A DNA stretch of 64,000 bases, taken from positions 1-64,000 of the IMG/VR virus record IMGVR_UViG_3300017917_000321. One strand, given 5' to 3'. Numbering within the stretch: the stretch's first letter is position 1; every line of letters starts with the position of its first letter. The notes under the pieces were generated by a model that saw only the letters and a list, made by a program, of their open reading frames with translations, did no database searches and was not told the DNA's origin. The stretch is from a virus. Shown here piece by piece: positions 54,508-62,112 of the stretch. Both the position numbers and the translations under genes were made by a program.

Positions 54508-55239
54508 ATGTACGGTCGCGTAATCAAAAACTATGATCCAATTAATCATGGCATAACTAAACACTTTTTGTATGAAACTAATGACTGGGATCTTATTGAA
54601 TTAAACTATAACGTAGATGTTGAACGTTTACAAGACTGGTGGAAGACCGTTCTAAAGAACTACGAGAACATGGTTTTTGATTTTAACAAGCACTACCAGT
54701 CTTTAGAATTAGAAAAAAGCAAAGAGATGGTAGAACAGGGCTACTGCGGATACTATTGCGGCCCGATTGACGGAGTCACACTAGCATGGCCCGAAGAAAA
54801 ATACGAAGCATTGCCTCCGCCTGTACAAGCCAACTTAGAAAAGTATCCAGAGGTCAACAGAGAAACTTTCTTTGATGACGCTACGCTATTACCTAAGTTA
54901 AGATTTGGATACTTTGACGAACTAATTAATGAACTAGGAGAAGATAGTTTCAGGCAAGCGATTGTTACTAGACATCATCCTGGAATGTATATTAGGCAGC
55001 ATAGAGACAGTAAGGTTTTAAAACTGCATATACCTATCGAGTCTCACGAAAATGCTTTCTTCCATTTTGGCGAAAATAAGGAACATGGCAAATATCATTT
55101 AAAGCCTGGAAAAGTTTACATACTTAACACAGGTGACTGGCATGGTACAACCAATGAGACTGATATTTTTAGATCTCATATTATAACAAGAATTGCAGAT
55201 TGGCATATACTAAAGGTAATTGGGATGACTAATGACTAA
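54508..55239 (+). CDS. 2OG/Fe(II) oxygenase, Asp/Asn-hydroxylase type (2OG-3)
   Basis: The 243-residue protein has 'GMYIRQHRDSKVLKLHIPIE' (H165, D167) and 'NTGDWHGTTNETDIFRSHII' (H212, R222), a complete triad with the Arg ten residues later. 'AFFHFGEN' and 'LKPGKVYILNTGDWH' are family blocks. The N-terminal half is unique. It overlaps the next gene by 8 bases. The spacing of H and Arg is the same as in the next gene, so these are close paralogues. Substrate unknown. Confidence 0.8.
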   Translation: MYGRVIKNYDPINHGITKHFLYETNDWDLIELNYNVDVERLQDWWKTVLKNYENMVFDFNKHYQSLELEKSKEMVEQGYCGYYCGPIDGVTLAWPEEKYEALPPPVQANLEKYPEVNRETFFDDATLLPKLRFGYFDELINELGEDSFRQAIVTRHHPGMYIRQHRDSKVLKLHIPIESHENAFFHFGENKEHGKYHLKPGKVYILNTGDWHGTTNETDIFRSHIITRIADWHILKVIGMTND

Positions 55240-55894
55240 GGTGATGAAAAGGTATATAGAGCAGTACGAGCCTATTGATTTAGGTTTTACTATTATGCCT
55301 TGGATACCTGTAGATGTACAAGCCATAAGAGAATGGTACACTGATTTAGAAAAAAATTACAGTGATTGGAAATTTGTAATAGGTGAAAATCATCATGTTT
55401 GGAAAATGCCTATCTCTGACCCCACAGGAGAGACAGGTCATATTTTGCCTGATGATGCATTTTATTATACTCTGTGTTGGAATGGAGATGAACCTGGACC
55501 AAAACCCTTTGAACAAGGTTGTGCAAAACCTGAGTACAGAGATGATGACAATGACGAATTAAATCCTAGACAGTGTTTTAATGGCTATGCATTAGATTTT
55601 GTAAAACAACTTCCGGTTAGAAGTAAGAAATGGTTAATAACAGGCCACACACCGGGAACTAAATTAATAACACATCAAGATGCTACCGATAAAATAAGAG
55701 TACACATTCCTATATACACTAATGAAGATAGTAACTGGACAATTAACGGTGAAGAATATCACATGGAGCCTGGGTGGGCATATCTAGTTAATACAACACT
55801 GCCACACAGTGTAGAAAATAAAGGTTCAACTAACAGAATACATTTATACGGTAAAGTATGGACTGATGATGTAAGGAAAGTATTGTGCGTGTAG
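55232..55894 (+). CDS. 2OG/Fe(II) oxygenase, Asp/Asn-hydroxylase type (2OG-4)
   Basis: The 220-residue protein has 'GHTPGTKLITHQDATDKIRV' (H148, D150) and 'VNTTLPHSVENKGSTNRIHL' (H192, R202), the iron and 2OG ligands. 'WTINGEEYHMEPGWAYLVNT' matches the core strands. It is paralogous to the previous and to the 56901 protein, sharing 'TGHTPGT' and 'LVNTTLPH'. It overlaps the next gene (SDR-like) by 10 bases. Substrate unknown. Confidence 0.8.
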   Translation: MTKVMKRYIEQYEPIDLGFTIMPWIPVDVQAIREWYTDLEKNYSDWKFVIGENHHVWKMPISDPTGETGHILPDDAFYYTLCWNGDEPGPKPFEQGCAKPEYRDDDNDELNPRQCFNGYALDFVKQLPVRSKKWLITGHTPGTKLITHQDATDKIRVHIPIYTNEDSNWTINGEEYHMEPGWAYLVNTTLPHSVENKGSTNRIHLYGKVWTDDVRKVLCV

Positions 55895-56466
55895 TAATAA
55901 CAGGATCTAAAAAATCTAACACACCTGGACATGTAATGAATGGTTGGATGCATGATTATTTTGAAGATCATGAGATTATAACTATTTCTAAATCTAACGG
56001 TTATGACTTTTACACCGATTATGATAGGATATTAGAAGTAGCAAAGACGGCAGACATTTTCGTTAATAGTGCTGCCGTAGACAAATTTCAAATTAAATTT
56101 TTTCAAGACTTATATGGTCATGTACCTAAGATAATTTCTTTAGGAAGTATTGCAGCAGATTTTAGCGATGCACTTAATGATTTTTATCCAAAGATGAAAA
56201 AAGAGTTAAAGACAAAGCATAAGTTTTTACCTTTAACAAATCTTAATGTTTCTAGCGATATCTTGCATATTACTTTAACAGAGGTAGAAAATATAGAAGA
56301 ACATATTCAGGGTATGACCTACAATCAACTTAAAAGAATTTTAGATTTTTGGTTTGAAAATCCTTTCTTCACTAATATAGATTTAAAATACTTCACAGAA
56401 ACATACACTGACTCTGATAAGCTATCTAAAATACAGAGAGTGCTAGCACACTATGAAAATAAATAG
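55885..56466 (+). CDS. Small SDR-like NAD(P)-dependent protein
   Basis: Starts at GTG 55885 with AAGGA 7 nt upstream. The 193-residue protein opens 'MRVVITGSKKSNTPGHVMNG' (nucleotide-binding start), has 'NSAA' at 61-64 in place of NNAG, 'IISLGSIA' (S88) and 'YPKMKKELK' (Y101, K105), which fits the SDR Ser-Tyr-Lys triad. It is shorter than the usual 250 residues and the glycine motif is loose, so cofactor binding may be weakened. It probably is a reductase or dehydrogenase for a small carbonyl. Coupled by 10-14-base overlaps to its neighbours. Confidence 0.6.
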   Translation: MRVVITGSKKSNTPGHVMNGWMHDYFEDHEIITISKSNGYDFYTDYDRILEVAKTADIFVNSAAVDKFQIKFFQDLYGHVPKIISLGSIAADFSDALNDFYPKMKKELKTKHKFLPLTNLNVSSDILHITLTEVENIEEHIQGMTYNQLKRILDFWFENPFFTNIDLKYFTETYTDSDKLSKIQRVLAHYENK

Positions 56467-56914
56467 AATTTCTCAAGCAAACTTTAAATCCTTAATGGAG
56501 CAACAGAATATTACAGACCAAACCGTAGATAGCTCTAACGATTTCTATATCTGCTTAAATTCCACAGGATGGATACACAGTATCCCTTATTTTAAAGAAG
56601 AACACGCAAATGTAATCAATCTATATTTTGACGATGTTGAGTCATCAGGTCCAAAAGAGATACAATGGTTTGGCGGAGAAACAAAAATCATTGATGCAAT
56701 AGCAATGAACGAAAGTCAAGCAGAACAGCTAGTTAGGTTTATTTCTACAATACCTTCCGATGCTATTGTTTATATTTATTGTGCTAAAGGAAAGTCACGC
56801 TCGAGAGCTGTTGAAGATTTTATACTGAGCATTGAAACTAATATTGATACTATATCTGAAGGATCTAATCAACATGTTTATAAAAGTTTAAGAGAAGCCT
56901 ATGCTAGACTTTAA
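56453..56914 (+). CDS. Tyrosine/dual-specificity phosphatase-like protein
   Basis: The 153-residue protein contains 'IVYIYCAKGKSRSRAVEDF' with C110 and R116, the CX5R signature of cysteine phosphatases. The usual His before Cys is Tyr109. Acidic residues 60-61 ('YFDDVES') may provide the general acid. The size fits small dual-specificity phosphatases. I recall relatives in marine T4-like phages with this exact plan. It may remove phosphate from proteins, sugars or nucleotides. The start ATG overlaps the SDR gene by 14 bases. Confidence 0.7.
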   Translation: MKINRISQANFKSLMEQQNITDQTVDSSNDFYICLNSTGWIHSIPYFKEEHANVINLYFDDVESSGPKEIQWFGGETKIIDAIAMNESQAEQLVRFISTIPSDAIVYIYCAKGKSRSRAVEDFILSIETNIDTISEGSNQHVYKSLREAYARL

Positions 56915-58082
56915 AATTAAAGAATTACCTAACATAAAGTTTTCACATACAGCACTACTCAATTATTATAATGAAGTAGTGCAAAATTATCAACATCTAA
57001 AATGGACACCGGCAGGTATTGATACTTTAAATCACAAAGTTGGCGGAGTTTATAGTTGGGCAATACAAAGTAACTTAAAGGACCCTTCGAAGCCCTGTCC
57101 TCCTTACGACATTAAAAACGACGTTGACATACATCCTAACAATGATTTTAAAGTCCCAACAGAACTAATTTTTGGATTTGGAAAAATAGTAGTTGAAGCG
57201 TTTCCTGAAGTTAGACAAACTGTTATAAGCGCACATCCTCCTGGAACAGTAATCGGTGAACACATAGATAATGATGAATTTGTAAAAATACATATACCTA
57301 TTAAAGCTAATAATAACAGCTTCTTTGTATTTGGCGATGAGAAATACAATTTAGAAGAAGGCAAGGCGTATCTTATTAATACAACACTACCTCATGGCAC
57401 TACAAACGAAGGTGATACAGATAGAATACATTTAATTTTTAAATTTCCAATTGAACTAGTTGATACTGTATTATCTACTGATTGGATACTTGATCCTAGC
57501 TTCATTGATTTTGATCTTTTAGAGATAAAAAATTTAGAGTTTGATTTTAACGAACTTGTTGATTACTATAATACAATTAAGCAAGACTATCAATATCTTA
57601 AATGGACAATGCCAGACATTCCTAAAACAAACCTAGGTGGTCTTTACGGATTTGGAATTTTAACAAACAAAGACAATCCTGACGACCCTACCGATCCTCC
57701 GGGAATACGTACGGATAAGAAAAAATTTGAACCTTTGATTAAACCTACAAAGATGCTAACAGGATTTGCTAAGAAGATCTACGAAAAGATTCCGTATCTA
57801 GAGGAATTGGTAATAACAGGTCATCCTGCTAACAGCGGTATCCCACCGCATATTGATAAGGATGAGCATATTCGTATACACTTACCTATTTTTGCTAATG
57901 ACAGATCATATTTTATGATAAACGGAAATGAGTATGTGTTAGAGCCCACTAAGGTATATCTAGTTAACACAAAAAGGATACATACTACTATAAACAGTGG
58001 AAATGAAGATAGAATACATCTACATTTTAAAATACCGATTGGTAAAATAGACTACTTTTTAAAGACCGGAGTAAAACTATGA
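56901..58082 (+). CDS. Tandem two-domain 2OG/Fe(II) oxygenase (2OG-5)
   Basis: The 393-residue protein is an internal duplication. Domain 1 has 'GEHIDND' (H121, D123), 'LPHGTTNEGDTDRIHLIF' (H165, R175). Domain 2 has 'PPHIDKD' (H317, D319) and 'IHTTINSGNEDRIHLHF' (H361, R371). Both triads and Args are intact, and the two halves share 'QxLKWT' and 'VYLVNT'-type blocks. The tandem likely acts twice on one substrate or on two sites. It lies immediately before the halogenase gene, with ATGA overlap, which suggests a linked hydroxylation/halogenation step. Confidence 0.8.
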   Translation: MLDFKIKELPNIKFSHTALLNYYNEVVQNYQHLKWTPAGIDTLNHKVGGVYSWAIQSNLKDPSKPCPPYDIKNDVDIHPNNDFKVPTELIFGFGKIVVEAFPEVRQTVISAHPPGTVIGEHIDNDEFVKIHIPIKANNNSFFVFGDEKYNLEEGKAYLINTTLPHGTTNEGDTDRIHLIFKFPIELVDTVLSTDWILDPSFIDFDLLEIKNLEFDFNELVDYYNTIKQDYQYLKWTMPDIPKTNLGGLYGFGILTNKDNPDDPTDPPGIRTDKKKFEPLIKPTKMLTGFAKKIYEKIPYLEELVITGHPANSGIPPHIDKDEHIRIHLPIFANDRSYFMINGNEYVLEPTKVYLVNTKRIHTTINSGNEDRIHLHFKIPIGKIDYFLKTGVKL

Positions 58083-59317
58083 AAATAGCAGTTGTTGGTG
58101 GTGGTACAGCAGGTTGGATGGCTGCTGCATATCTAAGTAAAACATTCGATGTTACGATTATCGAAAGTGCAGATATACCTATTGTGGGTGTAGGAGAAAG
58201 CACACTTCCTATTGTTAAGAAGTTTTGCGATGATTTAGGACTTGACGAAGCAGATTGGATGCCATTATGTCAAGCAGAATACAAGCTAGGTATTAGACAT
58301 GAAGGTTGGAAAAAGGATCGAAAAGATCCTTGGTGGCATTGGTTCTTATATGACAGAAACAAAGATAGCGAAATGCTCAAGCACGTAGAAAATCATACAG
58401 TACCCCCTAGCGGTAGTTATGCTTATCACGTAGATGCTATGAAATTTGGTTCAGCAGTAATGAAGCCTGTTGCCCTTAAAAACGGAGCCAAACATTTAAT
58501 AGATACTGTTGAAGATGTAGCGTTAAATGCTGATGGAGAGATTGACCATTTATTGTTAAAAAATAACGGTCCTAAATGTTTTGACCTTTATGTTGATGCA
58601 ACAGGATTTGCAAAAGTTCTAGCAAAGAAAGTGGGAATAAACTATCTTCCATACGAACATTTAATCAATGACAGTGCTGTGGCCTGTCCTCAAGAACCTG
58701 CACCTATTCAGAATAGATACACTATTACTAGGACTATGAACCACGGTTGGATGTGGGAAATTGCACTACAGAATCGTAGAGGCGCAGGTTATGTTTTTAG
58801 CAGTAAACACTGTTCAGACGAAGAAGCGATTGAAGAATACCTACAGTATTTTCCAAACTCGGATAGATCGAAACTGCGTGTTATAAAATTCAAACCTGAG
58901 TATGCAGAAAATCCATTCTACAAAAATGTAGCAACAGTTGGTATGAGCTGCGGATTCATTGAACCTTTAGAAGCTAATAGTATATGGATGATATCTTATA
59001 ATGTATTGGGACTTTATAGATGTTTAACAGAGGGAAAGTCTTTTGATACATTTAATAGAGCCTTTAGAAAAACCAGTTTTGAAATGTATGATTTTATCCT
59101 AAGTCATTATACACTGTCTGATAGAGATCATACAGACTACTGGAGATACTATAAGGATCTAGAACAGAAGATTAATACTAGAGATAGAGTTAAAGAAAAG
59201 AGTAAACTAATGGATGTAGAACTAGGAAGACATCCTGGGATATTCTATCCCTACAGTTGGTGGACTAAAGACAAATACTTTAATCAAGACGCCACGCTTT
59301 ATACTCAGGAACATTAA
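58079..59317 (+). CDS. Flavin-dependent (tryptophan) halogenase
   Basis: The 412-residue protein starts 'MKIAVVGGGTAGWMAAAYLS' (FAD-binding GxGxxG at 7-12), has 'VGVGESTLP' (36-44), 'EYKLGIRHEGW' where K69 aligns with the catalytic lysine of the family, and 'HGWMWEIAL' near residue 222 as the WxWxIP motif with Ala for Pro. 'GFIEPLEANSIWMI' is the conserved C-terminal block. It is shorter than the usual 510-540 residues. Such enzymes use FADH2, O2 and halide to chlorinate, brominate or iodinate aromatic groups; cyanophage halogenases of this family (VirX1) are known. A flavin reductase is not seen in the window. Overlaps the next minus-strand gene tail-to-tail by 38 bases. Confidence 0.85.
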   Translation: MKIAVVGGGTAGWMAAAYLSKTFDVTIIESADIPIVGVGESTLPIVKKFCDDLGLDEADWMPLCQAEYKLGIRHEGWKKDRKDPWWHWFLYDRNKDSEMLKHVENHTVPPSGSYAYHVDAMKFGSAVMKPVALKNGAKHLIDTVEDVALNADGEIDHLLLKNNGPKCFDLYVDATGFAKVLAKKVGINYLPYEHLINDSAVACPQEPAPIQNRYTITRTMNHGWMWEIALQNRRGAGYVFSSKHCSDEEAIEEYLQYFPNSDRSKLRVIKFKPEYAENPFYKNVATVGMSCGFIEPLEANSIWMISYNVLGLYRCLTEGKSFDTFNRAFRKTSFEMYDFILSHYTLSDRDHTDYWRYYKDLEQKINTRDRVKEKSKLMDVELGRHPGIFYPYSWWTKDKYFNQDATLYTQEH

Positions 59318-59879
59318 CACGCCATAGCTTTTGCTTGGTGTACATGTACTCAAAGTTGTCATCGACTAGCGTAAAGATTCCAGTCCTAGCTACCCTAGGA
59401 ACCATGTTTTCATTCATGCGTTGACTCTTGCCGTTGGTTGATGACTTTTCTATATTAGTTGTGAAATAAAATTCAGCAACTGGATTAATATTAGTAATAA
59501 AATCAATCTGCATATTTAGAACTTCCATTAGCTGATAGCTGGCTCTAAAACTATGCTGACCAGTGGTGTATCCTGGTAGCGTTGCTCCTCTATAGAATAC
59601 TCTATATGCATTTGTATTCAGTTCTTTCATAGAATGAACACCGCATAAATTAAAAATAATATCTTTGTCTACATCGTACCCTACAAAAAACTGTCCATGA
59701 GGCATCTTCATTTTTTCTAAATTTATTGCCTTAAATGAACTGTTATTATAGTAACCTAATGAGTCGCATCTATTACAAAAATCTTGCAACTTATTATGAT
59801 CACTATCTTGGAGGAGTCTAAACAGAATATTAGAATTCATTCTTCCATGTTGTTCTATTTGCTTCTTGTCTTCTACCAT
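59280..59879 (-). CDS. Conserved protein, possibly GNAT-like
   Basis: The 199-residue protein has no clear catalytic motif. 'GQFFVGYDVDKDIIFNLCGV' and 'RVARTGIFTLVDDNFEYMYT' might form beta strands of a GNAT-type acetyltransferase, which would fit the neighbouring ANL gene, but the acetyl-CoA loop (Q/RxxGxG/A) is not visible. The start is ATG 59879, overlapping the ANL gene by 50 bases; ATG 59840 is an alternative. It is on the minus strand, opposing the halogenase gene. The function is unknown. Confidence 0.5.
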   Translation of the reverse strand: MVEDKKQIEQHGRMNSNILFRLLQDSDHNKLQDFCNRCDSLGYYNNSSFKAINLEKMKMPHGQFFVGYDVDKDIIFNLCGVHSMKELNTNAYRVFYRGATLPGYTTGQHSFRASYQLMEVLNMQIDFITNINPVAEFYFTTNIEKSSTNGKSQRMNENMVPRVARTGIFTLVDDNFEYMYTKQKLWRVNVPEYKAWRLD

Positions 59880-60501
59880 AAAACTCTAACGTATTCATGT
59901 CAAAAATATCACCAGTTGATCGACCATTGATAATGCATTCGGCTAATTGAGATGTAGCACTAACAGGCATAAACATTATGTGCTCATCTTTAGCCAGTGT
60001 AGACATGTCAAACTTTGTTGAATTGTATCCTACTAGTATAGGAGGAGGGTACTCGGTCATACCATACCAATTAGCAACTATCTGTACACCGTGATTTCTA
60101 AATGTGTCAATAAACTCCTGAGTAATTTTATTACTACCTGTGACCATGTATCTTACACAGCTCATGTCTAACTGTGCAAATCCTTTGGTCTTTTTTAGTA
60201 ATTCAAAGTGTCTCGGTATAAGACTAATAAAAGTAGGCTGTACTTCTTTAAACAGTTCAATGTATGAGTACGCATTAAATGCAGCAGTGCATAGGTGTGC
60301 GCCACTTAGCATTGCTGGATAAGCAGTTATTGTATAGTGTGCTATGGTGTTAGATGGAAACACATCTAACACTCTATCCTCTGGTCCTAGTTTGCTTTCT
60401 TTAATAGAGCGTAATGCGTAGGACTTCATTCTTTCCCAACTGTGGTTTACCTTTTTAGGTTCATCTGTACTGCCTGACGTGAATAGAGTAATACCGCTCA
60501 T
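59830..60501 (-). CDS. Miniature ANL-type (AMP-binding) adenylation protein
   Basis: The 223-residue protein has 'LFTSGSTDEPKKVNHSW' (the ATP-binding P-loop, TSGST at 8-12), 'NWYGMTEYPPP' (A5, YGMTE 146-150) and 'STGDIFD' (A7-like, 196-201), then ends soon after 'YGRR' (A8). So it has only the core of the N-terminal domain of an acyl-CoA synthetase or adenylation domain (normally about 500 residues) and lacks the mobile C-terminal lid with Lys A10. It may adenylate an acid alone or act with a partner. Start/stop overlap with the upstream gene is TAATG. Confidence 0.7.
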   Translation of the reverse strand: MSGITLFTSGSTDEPKKVNHSWERMKSYALRSIKESKLGPEDRVLDVFPSNTIAHYTITAYPAMLSGAHLCTAAFNAYSYIELFKEVQPTFISLIPRHFELLKKTKGFAQLDMSCVRYMVTGSNKITQEFIDTFRNHGVQIVANWYGMTEYPPPILVGYNSTKFDMSTLAKDEHIMFMPVSATSQLAECIINGRSTGDIFDMNTLEFYGRRQEANRTTWKNEF

Positions 60502-61322
60502 TACAAATCCTTTAGTATTTCGTTAGCTGTGTGTAAATGCACACCTGTGCCAGGATGGGCAGAGATGTTATTATTTTGTTTCATTACATCACGGGCGTAA
60601 CGTTCGCTAACATTATATATGTTTAAGCTGTCCATGTCAATGCTTTTAAGGTTGAAATCCTGTACAAATTTGTCGTCTGGATAATAGGATAGTTCAATTA
60701 ATTTACAGCCTAGGCTTTTACAAAACTCTCTAAGCATTGTTGAATAACACTGTGCTTCTTTTAGCAAAAAGTCTGTGTTCGTTAATAAATTGTATGCATC
60801 AATATACGTTGGATACTCAAGTGGAATATGTTTTCCCGAGAATGTTAGAGATTTGTCATTATCAAAAAATGTATATCCATGAATTGGGGGGTATTCAAAA
60901 ATGCATATTTTTGGAGTAGTAAATTTTTTTATGTAATTAAAAAATGAATACACCTGTAGTTTAATACTAAAGGTAGGTCCTGCATAGTTAATGTAATCAA
61001 AATTTAAACGATCTGCAATGATATCAGAAAATCTTTTTTCTTCTGGTATGCCTATCCCCATGGCATAACTAGTACCTGACACATAGACAAGGTTTGATGA
61101 TAACGTGTCTAACTCTTTAGTCATACGCAATCCGTGAGAATTAAAATTATATACAACCGGAGTATCTTTATACATCCAATCATCAGGCATATATTTTAGA
61201 TTTCTTTCAAACAGATCTTCTCTATCAGGACCGTAAAACCGGTAAGACCCCGGCTTCATGCTGTCATGAGTATACGGCCAATCCTGAACGTTGTATAGTT
61301 GTACTGTGTTTAACTTAGACAT
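60501..61322 (-). CDS. SGNH hydrolase-like protein 3
   Basis: The 273-residue protein has 'NLVYVSGTSYAMGIGIPEEK' where GTSYAMG (83-89, S85) is the SGNH block I, 'YINYAGPTFSIK' as block II, and near the end 'NNNISAHPGTGVHLHTANEI' with a His in the expected block V place. An Asn block III is not evident. It lies in the minus operon with the mini-ANL gene and overlaps the oxygenase gene by 8 bases. It may be an acyl-transferase or esterase acting with the adenylation module, or on glycans. Confidence 0.55.
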   Translation of the reverse strand: MSKLNTVQLYNVQDWPYTHDSMKPGSYRFYGPDREDLFERNLKYMPDDWMYKDTPVVYNFNSHGLRMTKELDTLSSNLVYVSGTSYAMGIGIPEEKRFSDIIADRLNFDYINYAGPTFSIKLQVYSFFNYIKKFTTPKICIFEYPPIHGYTFFDNDKSLTFSGKHIPLEYPTYIDAYNLLTNTDFLLKEAQCYSTMLREFCKSLGCKLIELSYYPDDKFVQDFNLKSIDMDSLNIYNVSERYARDVMKQNNNISAHPGTGVHLHTANEILKDL

Positions 61323-62046
61323 CGGTTGGCTTGAATTTAAAGAGAGACTCTAAATCTTCCTTTTTAGGAGTTCCGTAAAGTATTACCCAATCATCTCCTT
61401 CGTGATTAATAACAGAATGAAATACTGCTGTGTTTACAAGATATACTTTTCCAGGTTGTAGTATGTATTCTCTTTCAGCAGTATGACCAAAATACCATAC
61501 GCAGTTTTCATGTATCTGAAGGTTCATGTGCATGCGAGCAATAACATTAGGATAAGGCACGTCTACATGTAAGTGCAGTCCTGATCCTTCTGGTATAACT
61601 GTTACTCGCATGTTTAGTAGATACTGTGCTGCCTTGTTGTATAGCTTTTCAAATGCACCAAATTTATACTTTGATAAAATTGGATTAGATTGATCGCTAA
61701 AATTAGGATCACCAATTTCTGGATACAACTCTTTATTTGCTATGAAACTAAAAGGAAGAGGGTCGTAGCGTTCTTTTGACCAATTTAACAACCACCAATA
61801 AGTGGGGTTACCGCTATCGAATGATGGATCGGCAGCTTGCCATCGCCTCACCATATTCGAATCATAATATTTTTCGTATTCCTTACTTACTACAAATTTA
61901 GCTGATTGTAAATTGAGTTTGACCTGTTGGTACCATTCTAACAGACCTGTGTGATCTACGCTAAAAGGCAACTCGATAATATCCCAATCTATATTTTGCA
62001 GATCGGAAGTCTTTAAATTTTCAATGTCTGTTATATATCGCTGCAT
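61315..62046 (-). CDS. 2OG/Fe(II) oxygenase-like protein (2OG-6)
   Basis: The 243-residue protein (ATG at 62046 chosen, as the TTG at 62064 lies within the T tract of the terminator) has 'GSGLHLHVDVPYP' (H160, D162), 'VYLVNTAVFHSVINHEGDDW' (H210). The Arg that binds 2-oxoglutarate in the other members is not found here (GDDWVILY in place of xDRIHL), so it may use a different residue or be altered. No Shine-Dalgarno is seen. It probably belongs to the same family, with changed cofactor binding. Confidence 0.65.
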   Translation of the reverse strand: MQRYITDIENLKTSDLQNIDWDIIELPFSVDHTGLLEWYQQVKLNLQSAKFVVSKEYEKYYDSNMVRRWQAADPSFDSGNPTYWWLLNWSKERYDPLPFSFIANKELYPEIGDPNFSDQSNPILSKYKFGAFEKLYNKAAQYLLNMRVTVIPEGSGLHLHVDVPYPNVIARMHMNLQIHENCVWYFGHTAEREYILQPGKVYLVNTAVFHSVINHEGDDWVILYGTPKKEDLESLFKFKPTDV

Positions 62047-62060
62047 GCAGTATTTAACAG

Positions 62061-62095
62061 TCAAAAAAAATGGCCTAACTAAATTAGGCCATTTT
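62061..62095 (-). terminator. Rho-independent terminator after the Mtd-like fibre gene
   Basis: A perfect 12-bp stem (62067-62078 with 62084-62095, loop CTAAA) is followed on the minus strand by a run of eight T's. It lies 18 bases after the stop of the 62113 gene. On the plus strand the stem is followed only by T4, so it acts mainly for the minus strand. Confidence 0.85.
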
Positions 62096-62112
62096 CGTAT
62101 TAGTTATAATTA

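Noticed and set aside
56458-56465. AATAAATA as a late promoter for an internal ATG at 56495
   Set aside because: The gap is 29 nt, but the motif lies just after the probable true start (56453), whose first residues look conserved in phage homologues I recall. Likely chance.
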